The notes: generated by a model not told the origin, from the sequence alone. A DNA stretch of 64,000 nucleotides from M0027 sp021713415 (GCA_021713415.1 JAKJJQ010000007.1:24754-88753), one strand, 5' to 3'. Positions 35,659 through 45,126 are shown, numbered from the stretch's first letter. Numbers and translations: made by a program.

Positions 35659-35874
35659 ATGGGTGAAAAAATTAAAACTTTATCAAAAGGTAGGCTTTTA
35701 AATACAAACTTTGAAGTGGAATTAAATCATCCTACAATTAGTGGGCAAGATCAACAGGTACATATTCAATCTAATAAGTTTAGGTTTGAAATGGATAAAA
35801 AAGATTATGTAAAATATGCTTTAAGTTTACTAGTTGCTGAAAAGAATTTAAAACACCTAAAGGGTATTAAATGA
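35659..35874 (+). CDS. Small protein of unknown function sharing a domain with the 36524-37258 gene
   Basis: A 71-residue protein I do not recognise. ATG 35659 has a GGAA site eight bases upstream; an upstream TTG frame start at 35641 is unlikely. Residues about 33-70 (HI..., FRF..., Y..YA, EKNLKHLKGI) match residues 33-68 of the larger protein encoded at 36524, including the KNL and LKGI blocks, so this is a stand-alone copy of that protein's N-terminal domain. No signal peptide or membrane segment. Its stop overlaps the next gene by four bases. Confidence 0.75.
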   Translation: MGEKIKTLSKGRLLNTNFEVELNHPTISGQDQQVHIQSNKFRFEMDKKDYVKYALSLLVAEKNLKHLKGIK

Positions 35875-36521
35875 CTCAAATATGTGCACAACAACTAAAA
35901 AATGCGTTTATTGAATTAAATGAAAGTAGGTTAGATTATATCTTACTAAGGAATATAAATAATGAAATTCCTTTACATTTAGATCTTGGGAAAGATATTG
36001 ATATTCTTGTCAAGAAGAAAGATGAACCATTATTTATTGAGTTTTTTAAAAAACATAATTATAAAGAAGTAGTTCACCCACTTAGAAATGATATTTTTTT
36101 ATATGGAACCGATCAATTTCGAACATTTAAAGATCAAAATAATATTTTGTTTGATTTAAACTATCAAGTTGCTGTTAGAAGCCTTGATGCAGGACAGTGG
36201 ATCCCACTGGATCAGATACTACAAAATTCTGCTTGGATTAACAGACGTTTTGAGCAAATAAGCGATGATTTTGGTTATTGGTCATTAAGTTATGAAGATG
36301 AGCTAATTTGTTTAGTTGCTCGATCAATATTTGATAAAAAAGAATTTCAGGTAGGTTATATTAAGCGAATTAATGAGTTGATACCTATGGTTGATTGGAA
36401 TAATGTGCAAGAAAAATTTAATTTAATATTTTTTAAGTATACACCAGTACTTATTAAATTAATAAAAAAGAATGATTATCAAAATATCATTATGAATTAT
36501 TTGAAGTTTAGCGAGTATTAA
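35871..36521 (+). CDS. Nucleotidyltransferase-like protein of unknown function
   Basis: A 216-residue soluble protein. DLGKDIDILV (39-47) with D42 and D44, and a later acidic residue D95 in ILFDLNYQ, look like the three metal-binding carboxylates of a minimal nucleotidyltransferase fold, of the type annotated as nucleotidyltransferase family near polysaccharide genes. I cannot assign a substrate. It is coupled by ATGA overlap to the small gene upstream and followed two bases later by the ParB/sulfiredoxin-like gene, so the three probably act together. Confidence 0.7.
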   Translation: MTQICAQQLKNAFIELNESRLDYILLRNINNEIPLHLDLGKDIDILVKKKDEPLFIEFFKKHNYKEVVHPLRNDIFLYGTDQFRTFKDQNNILFDLNYQVAVRSLDAGQWIPLDQILQNSAWINRRFEQISDDFGYWSLSYEDELICLVARSIFDKKEFQVGYIKRINELIPMVDWNNVQEKFNLIFFKYTPVLIKLIKKNDYQNIIMNYLKFSEY

Positions 36522-36523
36522 AA

Positions 36524-37258
36524 ATGAGTAACCCTGCAGTAATAACACTTGATGGTAACTATAGCAGAAAAGGGAAATTTAAACGGTTTGTTATTGAAGA
36601 TAATATTGGAGAGTCATTACATCTACATATTGATAATATGAGAATAGATTTTACGATAAATGAGTATCTTGAATTTGCAAATATGATTCGTAGTTCATTA
36701 AAAAATTTAGACTTTTTAAAGGGTATTAATTTTGAAAATATTGATGTACATTTTTTAAAAGAAAGTGCTTATTTATTAGATAAGTTAATTAAAATTGATA
36801 TAGAAACGGTTAATCTTAACGAACTTAAGTGTATAGTACATTCTCACTACTCAAGTTCATTTAATTTAATGAAGTTATTACCCATTAAGGAAATACCAGC
36901 ATATAAATATCTTCAAGGTGATAAAACTGCTTTTTTAAATTATGACCAATATAACTATTATCATATGAATAATGAGGCTAGGTTATTAGGCTTATTAGAT
37001 TCAATTCGTCAGGACGGCTACCCAAAAGATGAACGCTATATTATCACATTTGATGGTCAGAATATAATACGAGATGGTCAACATAGAGCAGCAGTTTTAG
37101 CTTATTTATATGGGCTTGAATATCAAGTTAAAGTAATGAAGTTTCGTTTTATGGATCGCTCACATTTTATTCGCATAAATCAGGCTAATTTTAAGATGTT
37201 AGTGAAAGCCTTTTTAAAAATTTGTTATAGAAAAATAAGAAAATATAGAAAAAAATGA
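36524..37258 (+). CDS. Unknown protein: N-terminal domain shared with 35659-35874 plus ParB/sulfiredoxin-like domain
   Basis: A 244-residue protein. Residues about 20-69 repeat the small protein encoded two genes upstream (HI, R, Y, A, KNL and LKGI matched). Further on, FDGQNIIRDGQHRAAVLAYL (177-196) has the GxHRxxA motif of the ParB/Srx superfamily, which includes DNA-segregation proteins but also free-serine kinases such as SerK and SbnI. A lysine/arginine-rich tail ends the protein. A chromosomal segregation role is unlikely in this context; a phosphotransfer or nucleotide-dependent role in polysaccharide decoration is a guess. It overlaps the next gene by four bases. Confidence 0.72.
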   Translation: MSNPAVITLDGNYSRKGKFKRFVIEDNIGESLHLHIDNMRIDFTINEYLEFANMIRSSLKNLDFLKGINFENIDVHFLKESAYLLDKLIKIDIETVNLNELKCIVHSHYSSSFNLMKLLPIKEIPAYKYLQGDKTAFLNYDQYNYYHMNNEARLLGLLDSIRQDGYPKDERYIITFDGQNIIRDGQHRAAVLAYLYGLEYQVKVMKFRFMDRSHFIRINQANFKMLVKAFLKICYRKIRKYRKK

Positions 37259-38403
37259 AGATCAGTTTTAAAAAAATATTTCAGTTTGTTTTTTATCATT
37301 TAATTAACTTATTAATTAAGCGCTCAGGCCATATTTTACCAAAGTCGTTACTTGTTATTCGACTTGATGCTATTGGAGATTATGTTTTATTTAGAAATTA
37401 TTTAAATGAACTTAAAAGAGATGATAAGTATAAAGATTACTCAATTACGTTGTTGGGTAATATAGTGTGGAAAGAGTTATCAGAAGTATTAGATCAGCCC
37501 ATTGTAGATAAATTTATTTGGTTAGATAGAAAAAAATTTGCCAAAAATTTATACTATAGGTATCGAATATTAAAAGAAATTACAGCTACAGGTTATGAGG
37601 TTGTTATTCAACCAACTTATAGTAGAGAGTATTATTTTGGTGATAATATTGTAAAATTGATTACTGCGAATGAAAAAATTGCAAGCGTTGGTGATTACTC
37701 CAATATAAGTAAGGTGGAAAAAAATAAAAGCGATAAGTATTATACCACTTTATTACCATCAAAAGAAAAGATAGTGTTTGAGTTTGAACGTAACAAAGAA
37801 TTTTTTAATTATTTATTGAACCAACACTGTACTTTAGAAAGGCCAATGATAAATTTAGAATCAGGCCAATTGAAACTCCAGTTGCCAGGGAAATATGCCA
37901 TCCTTTTTATTGGTGCCAATGCTAAGTATAGAAAATGGTGCGTTGATAAATTTTTAAGTATAGGTGACTTTTTAATTAATCAATATGGTTATGATGTTGT
38001 AGTATGTGGAGGGCCAAATGATTGCGAAGACTCAAAAATTTTTGATGAATCAAAATATATTAATCTTGTTGGTAAGACAACACTTTTAGAACTGCTATAT
38101 GTTATTTTAAATGCTGATTGTTTAGTTTCAAATGAAACTTCTGCTCCTCATTTCGCCGTAGCTTTAGGCGTCAAAAATGTATTTGTGGTTTCAAATGGTA
38201 ATCATTATGGTAGGTTTACGCCATATCCAGCTACTATAACAGAAAATTATCATGTAGTATTTCCTCCTGAAATCGAGAAAATACAGCATAATTACTCTGA
38301 ATTAGTGTTTGCTTTTGGCCAAGGTAGTACTCTAGATGTTAATGGTATTCAGCCTGATATAGTGAAAGAAAAAATTGACAGGGTACTTAGTAGTAGAAAA
38401 TAG
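37255..38403 (+). CDS. Glycosyltransferase family 9 (heptosyltransferase-like)
   Basis: GT-B protein of 382 residues. The opening LLVIRLDAIGDYVLFRNYL and the late NETSAPHFAVALG block are the signatures of GT9, the family of ADP-heptose:LPS heptosyltransferases; GANAKYRKW corresponds to the donor-binding region. In an O-antigen or capsule locus such proteins may transfer other sugars. It overlaps the ParB/Srx-like gene by four bases, joining that unknown trio to a transferase. Confidence 0.85.
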   Translation: MKISFKKIFQFVFYHLINLLIKRSGHILPKSLLVIRLDAIGDYVLFRNYLNELKRDDKYKDYSITLLGNIVWKELSEVLDQPIVDKFIWLDRKKFAKNLYYRYRILKEITATGYEVVIQPTYSREYYFGDNIVKLITANEKIASVGDYSNISKVEKNKSDKYYTTLLPSKEKIVFEFERNKEFFNYLLNQHCTLERPMINLESGQLKLQLPGKYAILFIGANAKYRKWCVDKFLSIGDFLINQYGYDVVVCGGPNDCEDSKIFDESKYINLVGKTTLLELLYVILNADCLVSNETSAPHFAVALGVKNVFVVSNGNHYGRFTPYPATITENYHVVFPPEIEKIQHNYSELVFAFGQGSTLDVNGIQPDIVKEKIDRVLSSRK

Positions 38404-38465
38404 CTCTGGATATGGTATTGTTTGATTAAATATTTTTTAATGAAAACTTAATATGTGAGTGAGTG

Positions 38466-39281
38466 ATGGAAGATAATAATATTGAGAAGCCACAATTTAG
38501 CATTATTACAGTTTGCTATAATGCGGCTGATACCATTGAACAAACGATATTAAGTGTCAGAGATCAAACATATAAAGATTTTGAGCATATCATTATTGAT
38601 GGTGGCTCAAAAGATGGCACGTTAGATATTATTCAACAATACCGAGATGGCTTTTCTGTTGTCATATCAGAACCTGATAATGGTATTTATGATGCCATGA
38701 ATAAAGGTATAAAAAGAGCTAAAGGTGATTTTATTGGGATATTAAATGCTGATGACTTTTATATGAAAAATACTTTAGCACGGGTTAAAAATGCGATTGA
38801 TAGTACAAAACGAGAGGGCATTTATTATGGCAAGCTTGTTACATTTGATTATGATATTAATGATGGCTATGTTGTAGCGCCTTTAAATGTTGAACATTTA
38901 AAAAGCTTTATGTGTTTGAATCATCCAACCTGTTTTGTGCATAGAAATATTTATGCTTTATATACATACAATAGCGAATATAAATCAGCAGCAGATCAGG
39001 ATTTATTTCTAACTTTATATGAAAATGACTATCCTTTTATTAATGTGGCAGAAGTATTAACTGCCATGCGCAAAGGTGGCATGTCTTCTAATTATGCTTC
39101 TTACCTAGAAATATGGCGTATTCAAAAAGAGCATAAAATTGGAATTTTATTGAGGTATAAAACATTCATTGTTAACATAATGACATATTTAGTTGCAAAG
39201 ATGCCATTAAAAAAATTTCGTCAATTTTATAAGAGTCATATCAGCTGTAAACATGAAAAATATAATGAAAAAAGCAATTAA
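38466..39281 (+). CDS. Glycosyltransferase family 2, WcaA-like
   Basis: GT-A transferase of 271 residues. FSIITVCYNAADTIEQTI at the start, IIIDGGSKDGT, NGIYDAMNKGI and the metal-binding LNADDFY are typical of a common colanic-acid/O-antigen GT2 subgroup. A short basic C-terminal helix may sit at the membrane. ATG 38466 is preferred over GTG 38463. It lies 62 bases after the GT9 gene and overlaps the next gene by 29 bases. Donor sugar unknown. Confidence 0.88.
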   Translation: MEDNNIEKPQFSIITVCYNAADTIEQTILSVRDQTYKDFEHIIIDGGSKDGTLDIIQQYRDGFSVVISEPDNGIYDAMNKGIKRAKGDFIGILNADDFYMKNTLARVKNAIDSTKREGIYYGKLVTFDYDINDGYVVAPLNVEHLKSFMCLNHPTCFVHRNIYALYTYNSEYKSAADQDLFLTLYENDYPFINVAEVLTAMRKGGMSSNYASYLEIWRIQKEHKIGILLRYKTFIVNIMTYLVAKMPLKKFRQFYKSHISCKHEKYNEKSN

Positions 39282-40656
39282 TAATGCTTTAGTGTCTCGG
39301 GCCTTACTGAGTTTAGAAAAAGTAAAGCAACTACATAAATATGTTGCTTTTGAAGTTATTTTAAATTCAGCCGTTCTTTTGATATTGTGTCTTATATTTC
39401 CTTTAAATAAAGGTAACGTGCTTGCAATTTGGCTGTGGACTATTTGGTATGCTTGTTATTATCTCATTGCTTATAGAGAGCCATTATTAGCGATATTTAT
39501 TGGTTTTCTGATTTTATTATTGCTTGCAAATCGATACTTTATTTACTGGAATATAGTCTATAGCTGGTATTTTGCTAGTTTTATATTGGTAGTAGGCTTA
39601 ATGTTAAAAAGAATACTTAAAGTTAATGCCTTAATTGTCTATCTAACAATTTATTATTTTTGTTTTGCAATAGTGTATTACGCTGTTAATCGAAACAATA
39701 TGGGATTTTTATATTCTTTAAAGTATTATTTTGTTAATATATTTATGGTTTTTGTATTGTATTGTTATCTTCAATATGACTTTAGACGTATAGTAAAGGT
39801 TTGTTTATGTATTTTTTCTATTGTTTTGTTTTTTGCATTAGTACAATATTTAGGAAACTACATATTTGCTATGAGGTCGAATCCTTTTAATTTCAACTTA
39901 AGATACCTTGAGTTAAGACCAGCGTCATTTTTTTCTGAAACTACTTGGGTTGCTGAATGTGCTGTTTTATTCGTGCTACTTGCAATGTATGCAAAAAAAA
40001 TACAAATAATTTCATCATGGCTCTTATGGTTGATGCTGGTATTAAGTATCGTTATATTTGTAATTACTACAACTCGTGCAGCTTACTTAGCCTTAATTAT
40101 TGTGTGTTTATTTAATTTCAGGTTGTGGAATATCAGAATAGTATTAGCTCTGTTTGCATTATCATTATCAAGTATATTAATATTTTATTTGTTTAATCCG
40201 ACAGAGTTTCTAACACACTTGTCTTGGTTTTATCATCGGTTACACTTTCAAGATGGTAGTGCGCAGGGGCGCTATCAAGCTATAATTCTAACTGTTAAAG
40301 AGATTATTGAAAACCCTTGGGCTTTGTCTTTTGGTCATGGTTTTATTTGGAATGCTAAAGTTGATGTATTATCATCTGGTACAGCGATGGGAGCCAAAGC
40401 CTTTTCGATACTGCTATTTATCCCTTATGTTTTTGGCATTTTTGGTGTTTTCATATTTTTATTATTATTGTTGAAGGTATTTCTACGTTATCAAAAATTA
40501 TGTAGACTTGATTTTCATAGAACATATGGAGCATCAATATTTTTAGCCTATTTAGTAATATCATCTGTAGCACCTTTATTTCAATACTCACTAGGAGTAA
40601 TTTGGTTAGCATTGGCGCTTGGTATTTTATTTCACGAGAATAATGATGAATCATAA
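39253..40656 (+). CDS. O-antigen ligase/polymerase-like membrane protein (second Wzy-like)
   Basis: Hydrophobic protein of up to 467 residues with about 11-12 membrane segments and a main periplasmic loop (about 315-385) containing GRYQAIILTVKEI and SFGHGFIW, a layout shared by Wzy polymerases and WaaL-like ligases. ETTW and TTTRAAYLAL in the middle are also seen in this superfamily. It starts 29 bases inside the preceding gene at ATG 39253, though ATG 39265 is also possible. With the first Wzy-like gene at 14022, one of the two may be a ligase. Confidence 0.75.
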   Translation: MKNIMKKAINNALVSRALLSLEKVKQLHKYVAFEVILNSAVLLILCLIFPLNKGNVLAIWLWTIWYACYYLIAYREPLLAIFIGFLILLLLANRYFIYWNIVYSWYFASFILVVGLMLKRILKVNALIVYLTIYYFCFAIVYYAVNRNNMGFLYSLKYYFVNIFMVFVLYCYLQYDFRRIVKVCLCIFSIVLFFALVQYLGNYIFAMRSNPFNFNLRYLELRPASFFSETTWVAECAVLFVLLAMYAKKIQIISSWLLWLMLVLSIVIFVITTTRAAYLALIIVCLFNFRLWNIRIVLALFALSLSSILIFYLFNPTEFLTHLSWFYHRLHFQDGSAQGRYQAIILTVKEIIENPWALSFGHGFIWNAKVDVLSSGTAMGAKAFSILLFIPYVFGIFGVFIFLLLLLKVFLRYQKLCRLDFHRTYGASIFLAYLVISSVAPLFQYSLGVIWLALALGILFHENNDES

Positions 40657-41755
40657 TGAGAAAGGTTATTTATTTGTTCTACCTTCTTTTAAAATTGGGG
40701 GCGGTAATAAAGTATTTATTCAGATTGCCAATCGTATAAGTCAAAATTTACCAGTAACTATCTGTGCTTTGAATGAGGATACTGACAATTATAAAATGAC
40801 TTTACGTAATATGATTGATAGAAAGGTTAATGTTTATGAAATATCTTCAGTTTGTGGCAGATTAATAGCATTGGTTAAATTATTATTGTATGTGAGAAAA
40901 AGTACTCAAACAGTTATTGTTTCTGATCCAATTATCTGTTCATTATTAAGTATAATTCGAGTGAAGTACATTCGATTTATGCAGGCTGATGACTATCATC
41001 TTTTCAATGGCCATCCTAAATTTAATAGTCTTATGCTTAAAGTTTATAAATATTTACAACGTAGGTCATATAAAAATAAAGATACATATTATCTAGTTAA
41101 TTCTAACTTTGTGCGTAAGAAAATTTTACAGCCACCTTATTTAATACCAAAGGGTAGAATTTTTAATAAGAATATTCAGCCAGCATTAGCAGATAGTTAC
41201 TTCTTAAATAAGCGTGAATGTAATAAGCAGCGATTAAGCATTGCTACAGTAGGGAGAAGTCAAAAGCAAAAAGGCTTTATATATTTTATATCCTTAATCA
41301 ATGCATTAAGAGAGAGAAATATTGTATTTGATGCAAAGTTGATGAGCCATGATGATTTAAGTAAATTTGATTTGAGTCATTTAAAGATAGTTTCATCCTC
41401 TAGTGATCAGGAATGTATTCAATTTTATGATACATGTGATATATTTGTATCAACTTCATTATTTGAGGGCTTTGGTATGCCTCCGCTTGAGGCAATGGCA
41501 CGAGGTTGTGCTTGTGTTTTATTTGACTGTCAAGGCTTTAGAGAGTATGCAAAAAATGAGGTAAATGCATTGATTGTGCCTATAGGTGATAAACAAGCGT
41601 TATTAGATGCAGTAATAAGACTAATCAATGATAATCAGTTAAGAGAAAAATTATCGACTAATGCACTTATTACAGCGAATGATTTTCGTTGGCAAAAAAG
41701 TGCAGAGTTATTTGAACGTGCTGTAGTAACTTATAAAGCACAACAACAAGATTAG
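40646..41755 (+). CDS. Glycosyltransferase family 4
   Basis: GT-B transferase of 369 residues. VLPSFKIGGGNKVFIQIANRI opens the acceptor domain, SIATVGRSQKQKGFIYFI the donor domain, and STSLFEGFGMPPLEAMARGCA is the classic GT4 donor-binding motif with both glutamates. The start is ATG 40646 (or 40643), six bases after a GAGA; a TTG at 40619 in frame is unlikely. It lies just before the rml genes; the donor could be rhamnose, but that is not shown. Confidence 0.87.
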   Translation: MNHNEKGYLFVLPSFKIGGGNKVFIQIANRISQNLPVTICALNEDTDNYKMTLRNMIDRKVNVYEISSVCGRLIALVKLLLYVRKSTQTVIVSDPIICSLLSIIRVKYIRFMQADDYHLFNGHPKFNSLMLKVYKYLQRRSYKNKDTYYLVNSNFVRKKILQPPYLIPKGRIFNKNIQPALADSYFLNKRECNKQRLSIATVGRSQKQKGFIYFISLINALRERNIVFDAKLMSHDDLSKFDLSHLKIVSSSSDQECIQFYDTCDIFVSTSLFEGFGMPPLEAMARGCACVLFDCQGFREYAKNEVNALIVPIGDKQALLDAVIRLINDNQLREKLSTNALITANDFRWQKSAELFERAVVTYKAQQQD

Positions 41756-41768
41756 ATAGGATATGTTA

Positions 41769-42638
41769 ATGAAAGGTATAATTTTAGCAGGTGGTAGTGG
41801 TACACGGCTTTATCCTGCAACCTGTGGTATCAGTAAGCAATTGATTCCTGTTTATGATAAACCTATGATTTACTATCCACTATCTGTATTGATGTTATCT
41901 AATATCAGAGAAATAGCAATTATTACAACAGCACAAGATCAGTCATCTTTTAAGCGTTTATTAGGCGATGGTAGTCAATGGGGACTATCATTTGACTATA
42001 TTATTCAGCCGTCCCCTGAAGGGTTAGCTCAAGCCTTTATTTTAGCTGAAGACTTCTTAAATGGAGAACCAGCTTGCTTAGTTTTGGGAGATAATATTTA
42101 TTATGCACATGGGTTACCAGAATTACTAATTAAGGCAAAAAATATAGTAGAAGAGGAAGGGGGTGCTTATGTGTTTGGATATAATGTTGTTGATCCAGAG
42201 CGCTATGGTATAATTGAATTTAGTCAATCAGGTGAAGTTTTATCGATTGAAGAGAAGCCTAAAAAACCAAAATCTCATTTCGCTGTTACCGGGTTATATT
42301 ATTATGATGCCAATGTCTGTAAGCTTGCTAAAAAAGTTAAGCGCTCACAAAGGGGAGAGTTGGAGATCAGTTGTTTAAATCAATTATATTTAGAGCAGTC
42401 AAATATTAAAGTTGGCTTAATGGGTAGGGGTTATGCATGGTTTGATACAGGTACTCATGATTCAATGATGGAAGCTTCCCAGTTTATTGCAACGATTGAG
42501 CATAGACAGGGTTTGAAGATTGGTTGTCCTGAAGAAATTGCATTACAAAAAAAATGGATTGATACTGATCAGTTAATACAGTTAGCGCAGCCACTTAAGA
42601 AAACTGGCTATGGCCGATATCTTTTAAGTTTAATTTAG
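41769..42638 (+). CDS. rmlA: Glucose-1-phosphate thymidylyltransferase
   Basis: First enzyme of dTDP-L-rhamnose synthesis, 289 residues. MKGIILAGGSGTRLYPAT at the start, PVYDKPMIYYPLSVLM, LGDNIYYA with the metal-binding aspartate, and IEEKPKKPKS match RmlA closely. ATG 41769 gives this opening and has AGGAT seven bases upstream; ATG 41763 is almost on top of that site. Order here is rmlA-C-D-B, less common than B-D-A-C. Confidence 0.96.
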   Translation: MKGIILAGGSGTRLYPATCGISKQLIPVYDKPMIYYPLSVLMLSNIREIAIITTAQDQSSFKRLLGDGSQWGLSFDYIIQPSPEGLAQAFILAEDFLNGEPACLVLGDNIYYAHGLPELLIKAKNIVEEEGGAYVFGYNVVDPERYGIIEFSQSGEVLSIEEKPKKPKSHFAVTGLYYYDANVCKLAKKVKRSQRGELEISCLNQLYLEQSNIKVGLMGRGYAWFDTGTHDSMMEASQFIATIEHRQGLKIGCPEEIALQKKWIDTDQLIQLAQPLKKTGYGRYLLSLI

Positions 42639-42652
42639 GAAATAGATCAAAC

Positions 42653-43210
42653 GTGAAAATAATAACAACTAAGATACCAGAAGTAAAAATCATTCAACCG
42701 CGAATTTTTGGAGACGAAAGAGGCTTCTTTTTTGAAAGCTTTCAACAGGAACGTTATTGTCAAATGTTAGAGATTAATGAAACATTTGTACAAGATAATA
42801 TATCACGTTCAGAAAAAAATGTTTTAAGAGGACTGCATTATCAATTACAGCAAATGCAAGGTAAGCTTGTGACTGTACTTACTGGTTGTGTTTTTGATGT
42901 CGCTGTTGATATTAGAGTGAATTCGCCTACCTTCGCTCAATGGGTTGGCGTTGAATTATCATCTGATAATAAAAGGCAGTTGTGGGTGCCTAAAGGTTTT
43001 GCCCATGGCTTTTTAGTGTTAAGCGATTATGCCGACTTCTATTATAAATGTACCGATTATTACCATCCTCAATCTGAGAAATCTATTCTATGGAATGATC
43101 AAGATATTGCCATTACTTGGCCAATAGATGGTATGCCTTTATTATCTGAAAAAGATAGTAAAGCTTGTCAATTAAATGCATTGTCATCTGATGATTTGCC
43201 AAAGTATTAA
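42653..43210 (+). CDS. rmlC: dTDP-4-dehydrorhamnose 3,5-epimerase
   Basis: Cupin epimerase of 185 residues. The motif DNISRSEKNVLRGLHYQ holds the catalytic histidine, and VPKGFAHGFLVL and DFYYKCTDYY supply the second histidine and the tyrosine. GTG start at 42653 with AGGA about 12 bases upstream, a slightly long spacing. It is the true dTDP-pathway copy, between rmlA and rmlD, in contrast with the CDP-context copy at 10067. Confidence 0.95.
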   Translation: MKIITTKIPEVKIIQPRIFGDERGFFFESFQQERYCQMLEINETFVQDNISRSEKNVLRGLHYQLQQMQGKLVTVLTGCVFDVAVDIRVNSPTFAQWVGVELSSDNKRQLWVPKGFAHGFLVLSDYADFYYKCTDYYHPQSEKSILWNDQDIAITWPIDGMPLLSEKDSKACQLNALSSDDLPKY

Positions 43211-43219
43211 TAGGGTAAT

Positions 43220-44116
43220 ATGATGAAGCTATTAATATTAGGGAAAAATGGTCAGGTTGGCTCTGCTTTAGTAGAAAAAGCTAGAGAAGAAAATATTTTA
43301 TTTACTGCAGTAAATCGAAGTGAGCTTGATATTACTGATACGATAGCAGTCAATGAATTTTTTAGTCAGTATCATGATTTTGACTTTGTTATCAATGCAA
43401 TTGCATATACTCAAGTAGATCAAGCTGAGAATGATAAAATAACTGCAGATGCCGTTAATCATTTAGCCATAAAAAACTTAGCGATTATATCTAAACAGTA
43501 TGAAATACCGTTAATTCATATTTCAACTGATTATGTTTTTGATGGTAAAAAAGCGACAGCCTATTCTGAAACAGATCAAACAAACCCGTTAAATCAGTAT
43601 GGTTTATCAAAGCTAAATGGTGAGCGCATATTACAACAAACTTGGCATCAGCATATCATTTTGCGTGTTAGCTGGGTGTTTAGTGAATATCGCTCAAATT
43701 TTATAAAAACAATGATTCGTTTAGCGAAAGAGAAAGATCATATTAATATTGTGGCTGATCAATATGGCGCACCGACAAGTGCAAACTCAATTGCAAAGGT
43801 TATTCTTGAGATTTGTCGATTAAAGTTCAATGGTATTGGAACTGATAAATGGGGTCTATACCATTATACTGACTTTCCAGTAACCACATGGCATCAGCTA
43901 GCATCGTACAGTATCGAACAATTAAATGATCAGATAAATGATGTTAAAACAAAGCATGTTTATCCAATTGCCAGTAGCCAATATCCAACATTAGCGTTAA
44001 GGCCAAAAAATTCTGCACTAGATACGGATAAAATTAAAACAGACTTTAGTATTAAGCAGTATAGCTGGATGGATGAAGTTGCTCGTATAGTAGATAGGTT
44101 AAGTAAAGAGAAATAA
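43220..44116 (+). CDS. rmlD: dTDP-4-dehydrorhamnose reductase
   Basis: Reductase completing dTDP-L-rhamnose, 298 residues. LILGKNGQVGSAL binds NAD(P)H, HISTDYVFDG provides the catalytic threonine and conserved aspartate, and NQYGLSKLNGE the tyrosine and lysine. The WGLYHYTD segment near residue 210 is typical. Either of two adjoining ATG codons (43220, 43223) may start. Two bases separate it from rmlB. Confidence 0.95.
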   Translation: MMKLLILGKNGQVGSALVEKAREENILFTAVNRSELDITDTIAVNEFFSQYHDFDFVINAIAYTQVDQAENDKITADAVNHLAIKNLAIISKQYEIPLIHISTDYVFDGKKATAYSETDQTNPLNQYGLSKLNGERILQQTWHQHIILRVSWVFSEYRSNFIKTMIRLAKEKDHINIVADQYGAPTSANSIAKVILEICRLKFNGIGTDKWGLYHYTDFPVTTWHQLASYSIEQLNDQINDVKTKHVYPIASSQYPTLALRPKNSALDTDKIKTDFSIKQYSWMDEVARIVDRLSKEK

Positions 44117-44118
44117 TT

Positions 44119-45126
44119 ATGTACAAAGCTAAAAATATACTGGTTACGGGTGCTGCAGGCTTTATTGGCAGTCATTTCGTTAAAATGATGTTAAGTCAAT
44201 ATGATGATATTAAGATTATTTCTTATGATAAATTAACTTATGCCGGTAACTTAGCTAATTTATCTAGTGTAGAGAGTATAGAAAATCACGTATTTGTTCA
44301 GGGGGATATTGTAGATGAAAAATGTATTTATAATATTTTAAGAGAGCATCAGATTGACACCATCGTGCATTTTGCTGCTGAATCTCATGTTGATAATTCG
44401 ATTGATGGACCTAAAATTTTCTTCCAAAGTAATGTCATGGGTACATTTAATCTATTACAGCAAGCAAAAGCCTACTGGTTAGATGAGAAGAAATGGACTG
44501 ATTCTAAGTGTCGTTTTCATCATATATCAACCGATGAAGTCTATGGTAGCTTATCAAAAGATGCAGAAGCTTTTACAGAAAAGACAGCCTATCAGCCAAA
44601 TTCACCTTATTCCGCTTCCAAAGCAGGTTCTGACCATATTGTACGTAGTTATTTCCATACTTATCGCTTACCTGTTACAACATCTAACTGCTCAAATAAT
44701 TATGGCCCTTATCAACATCAAGAGAAATTAATTCCAGTAGTTATTAATAGTTGTATTAAGCAACTACCTATTCCAGTTTATGGAGATGGTAGTAATATTC
44801 GTGATTGGCTATATGTGAAAGATCATTGCAAGGCAATTGACTGTATTATACAGAACGCTAAATTAGGTGAAGTGTATAATATTGGCGGTAACAATGAGAT
44901 TAGTAATATTGCACTGGTTAAAATGATTTGTCGGTTAATGGATCAGTACCGACCTGAACATCAACCACATGAGCGTTTAATTTCTTTTGTTGAAGATCGA
45001 AAGGGTCATGATTGGCGTTACGCTATTAATCATTCAAAACTATATAATGAACTGGGTTGGTGTCCATCAGAAGATTGTGAAACAATGTTTAAAGAAACAA
45101 TAGAGTTTTATTTGGAGAGAGTCTAA
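44119..45126 (+). CDS. rmlB: dTDP-glucose 4,6-dehydratase
   Basis: SDR dehydratase of 335 residues, second step of the rhamnose pathway. GAAGFIGSHFV binds NAD, STDEVYGSL holds the catalytic threonine, aspartate and glutamate, and PYSASKAGSDH the tyrosine and lysine. NNYGPYQHQEKLIPV and RDWLYVKDHC complete the RmlB signature. It ends directly against the start of the oxygenase gene, with no gap. Confidence 0.96.
   Translation: MYKAKNILVTGAAGFIGSHFVKMMLSQYDDIKIISYDKLTYAGNLANLSSVESIENHVFVQGDIVDEKCIYNILREHQIDTIVHFAAESHVDNSIDGPKIFFQSNVMGTFNLLQQAKAYWLDEKKWTDSKCRFHHISTDEVYGSLSKDAEAFTEKTAYQPNSPYSASKAGSDHIVRSYFHTYRLPVTTSNCSNNYGPYQHQEKLIPVVINSCIKQLPIPVYGDGSNIRDWLYVKDHCKAIDCIIQNAKLGEVYNIGGNNEISNIALVKMICRLMDQYRPEHQPHERLISFVEDRKGHDWRYAINHSKLYNELGWCPSEDCETMFKETIEFYLERV

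Noticed and set aside
36524..37258. Plasmid or chromosome partition role for the ParB-like protein
   Set aside because: No ParA, no helix-turn-helix DNA-binding domain and no parS-like repeats; it sits in a polysaccharide operon with a different N-terminal domain.
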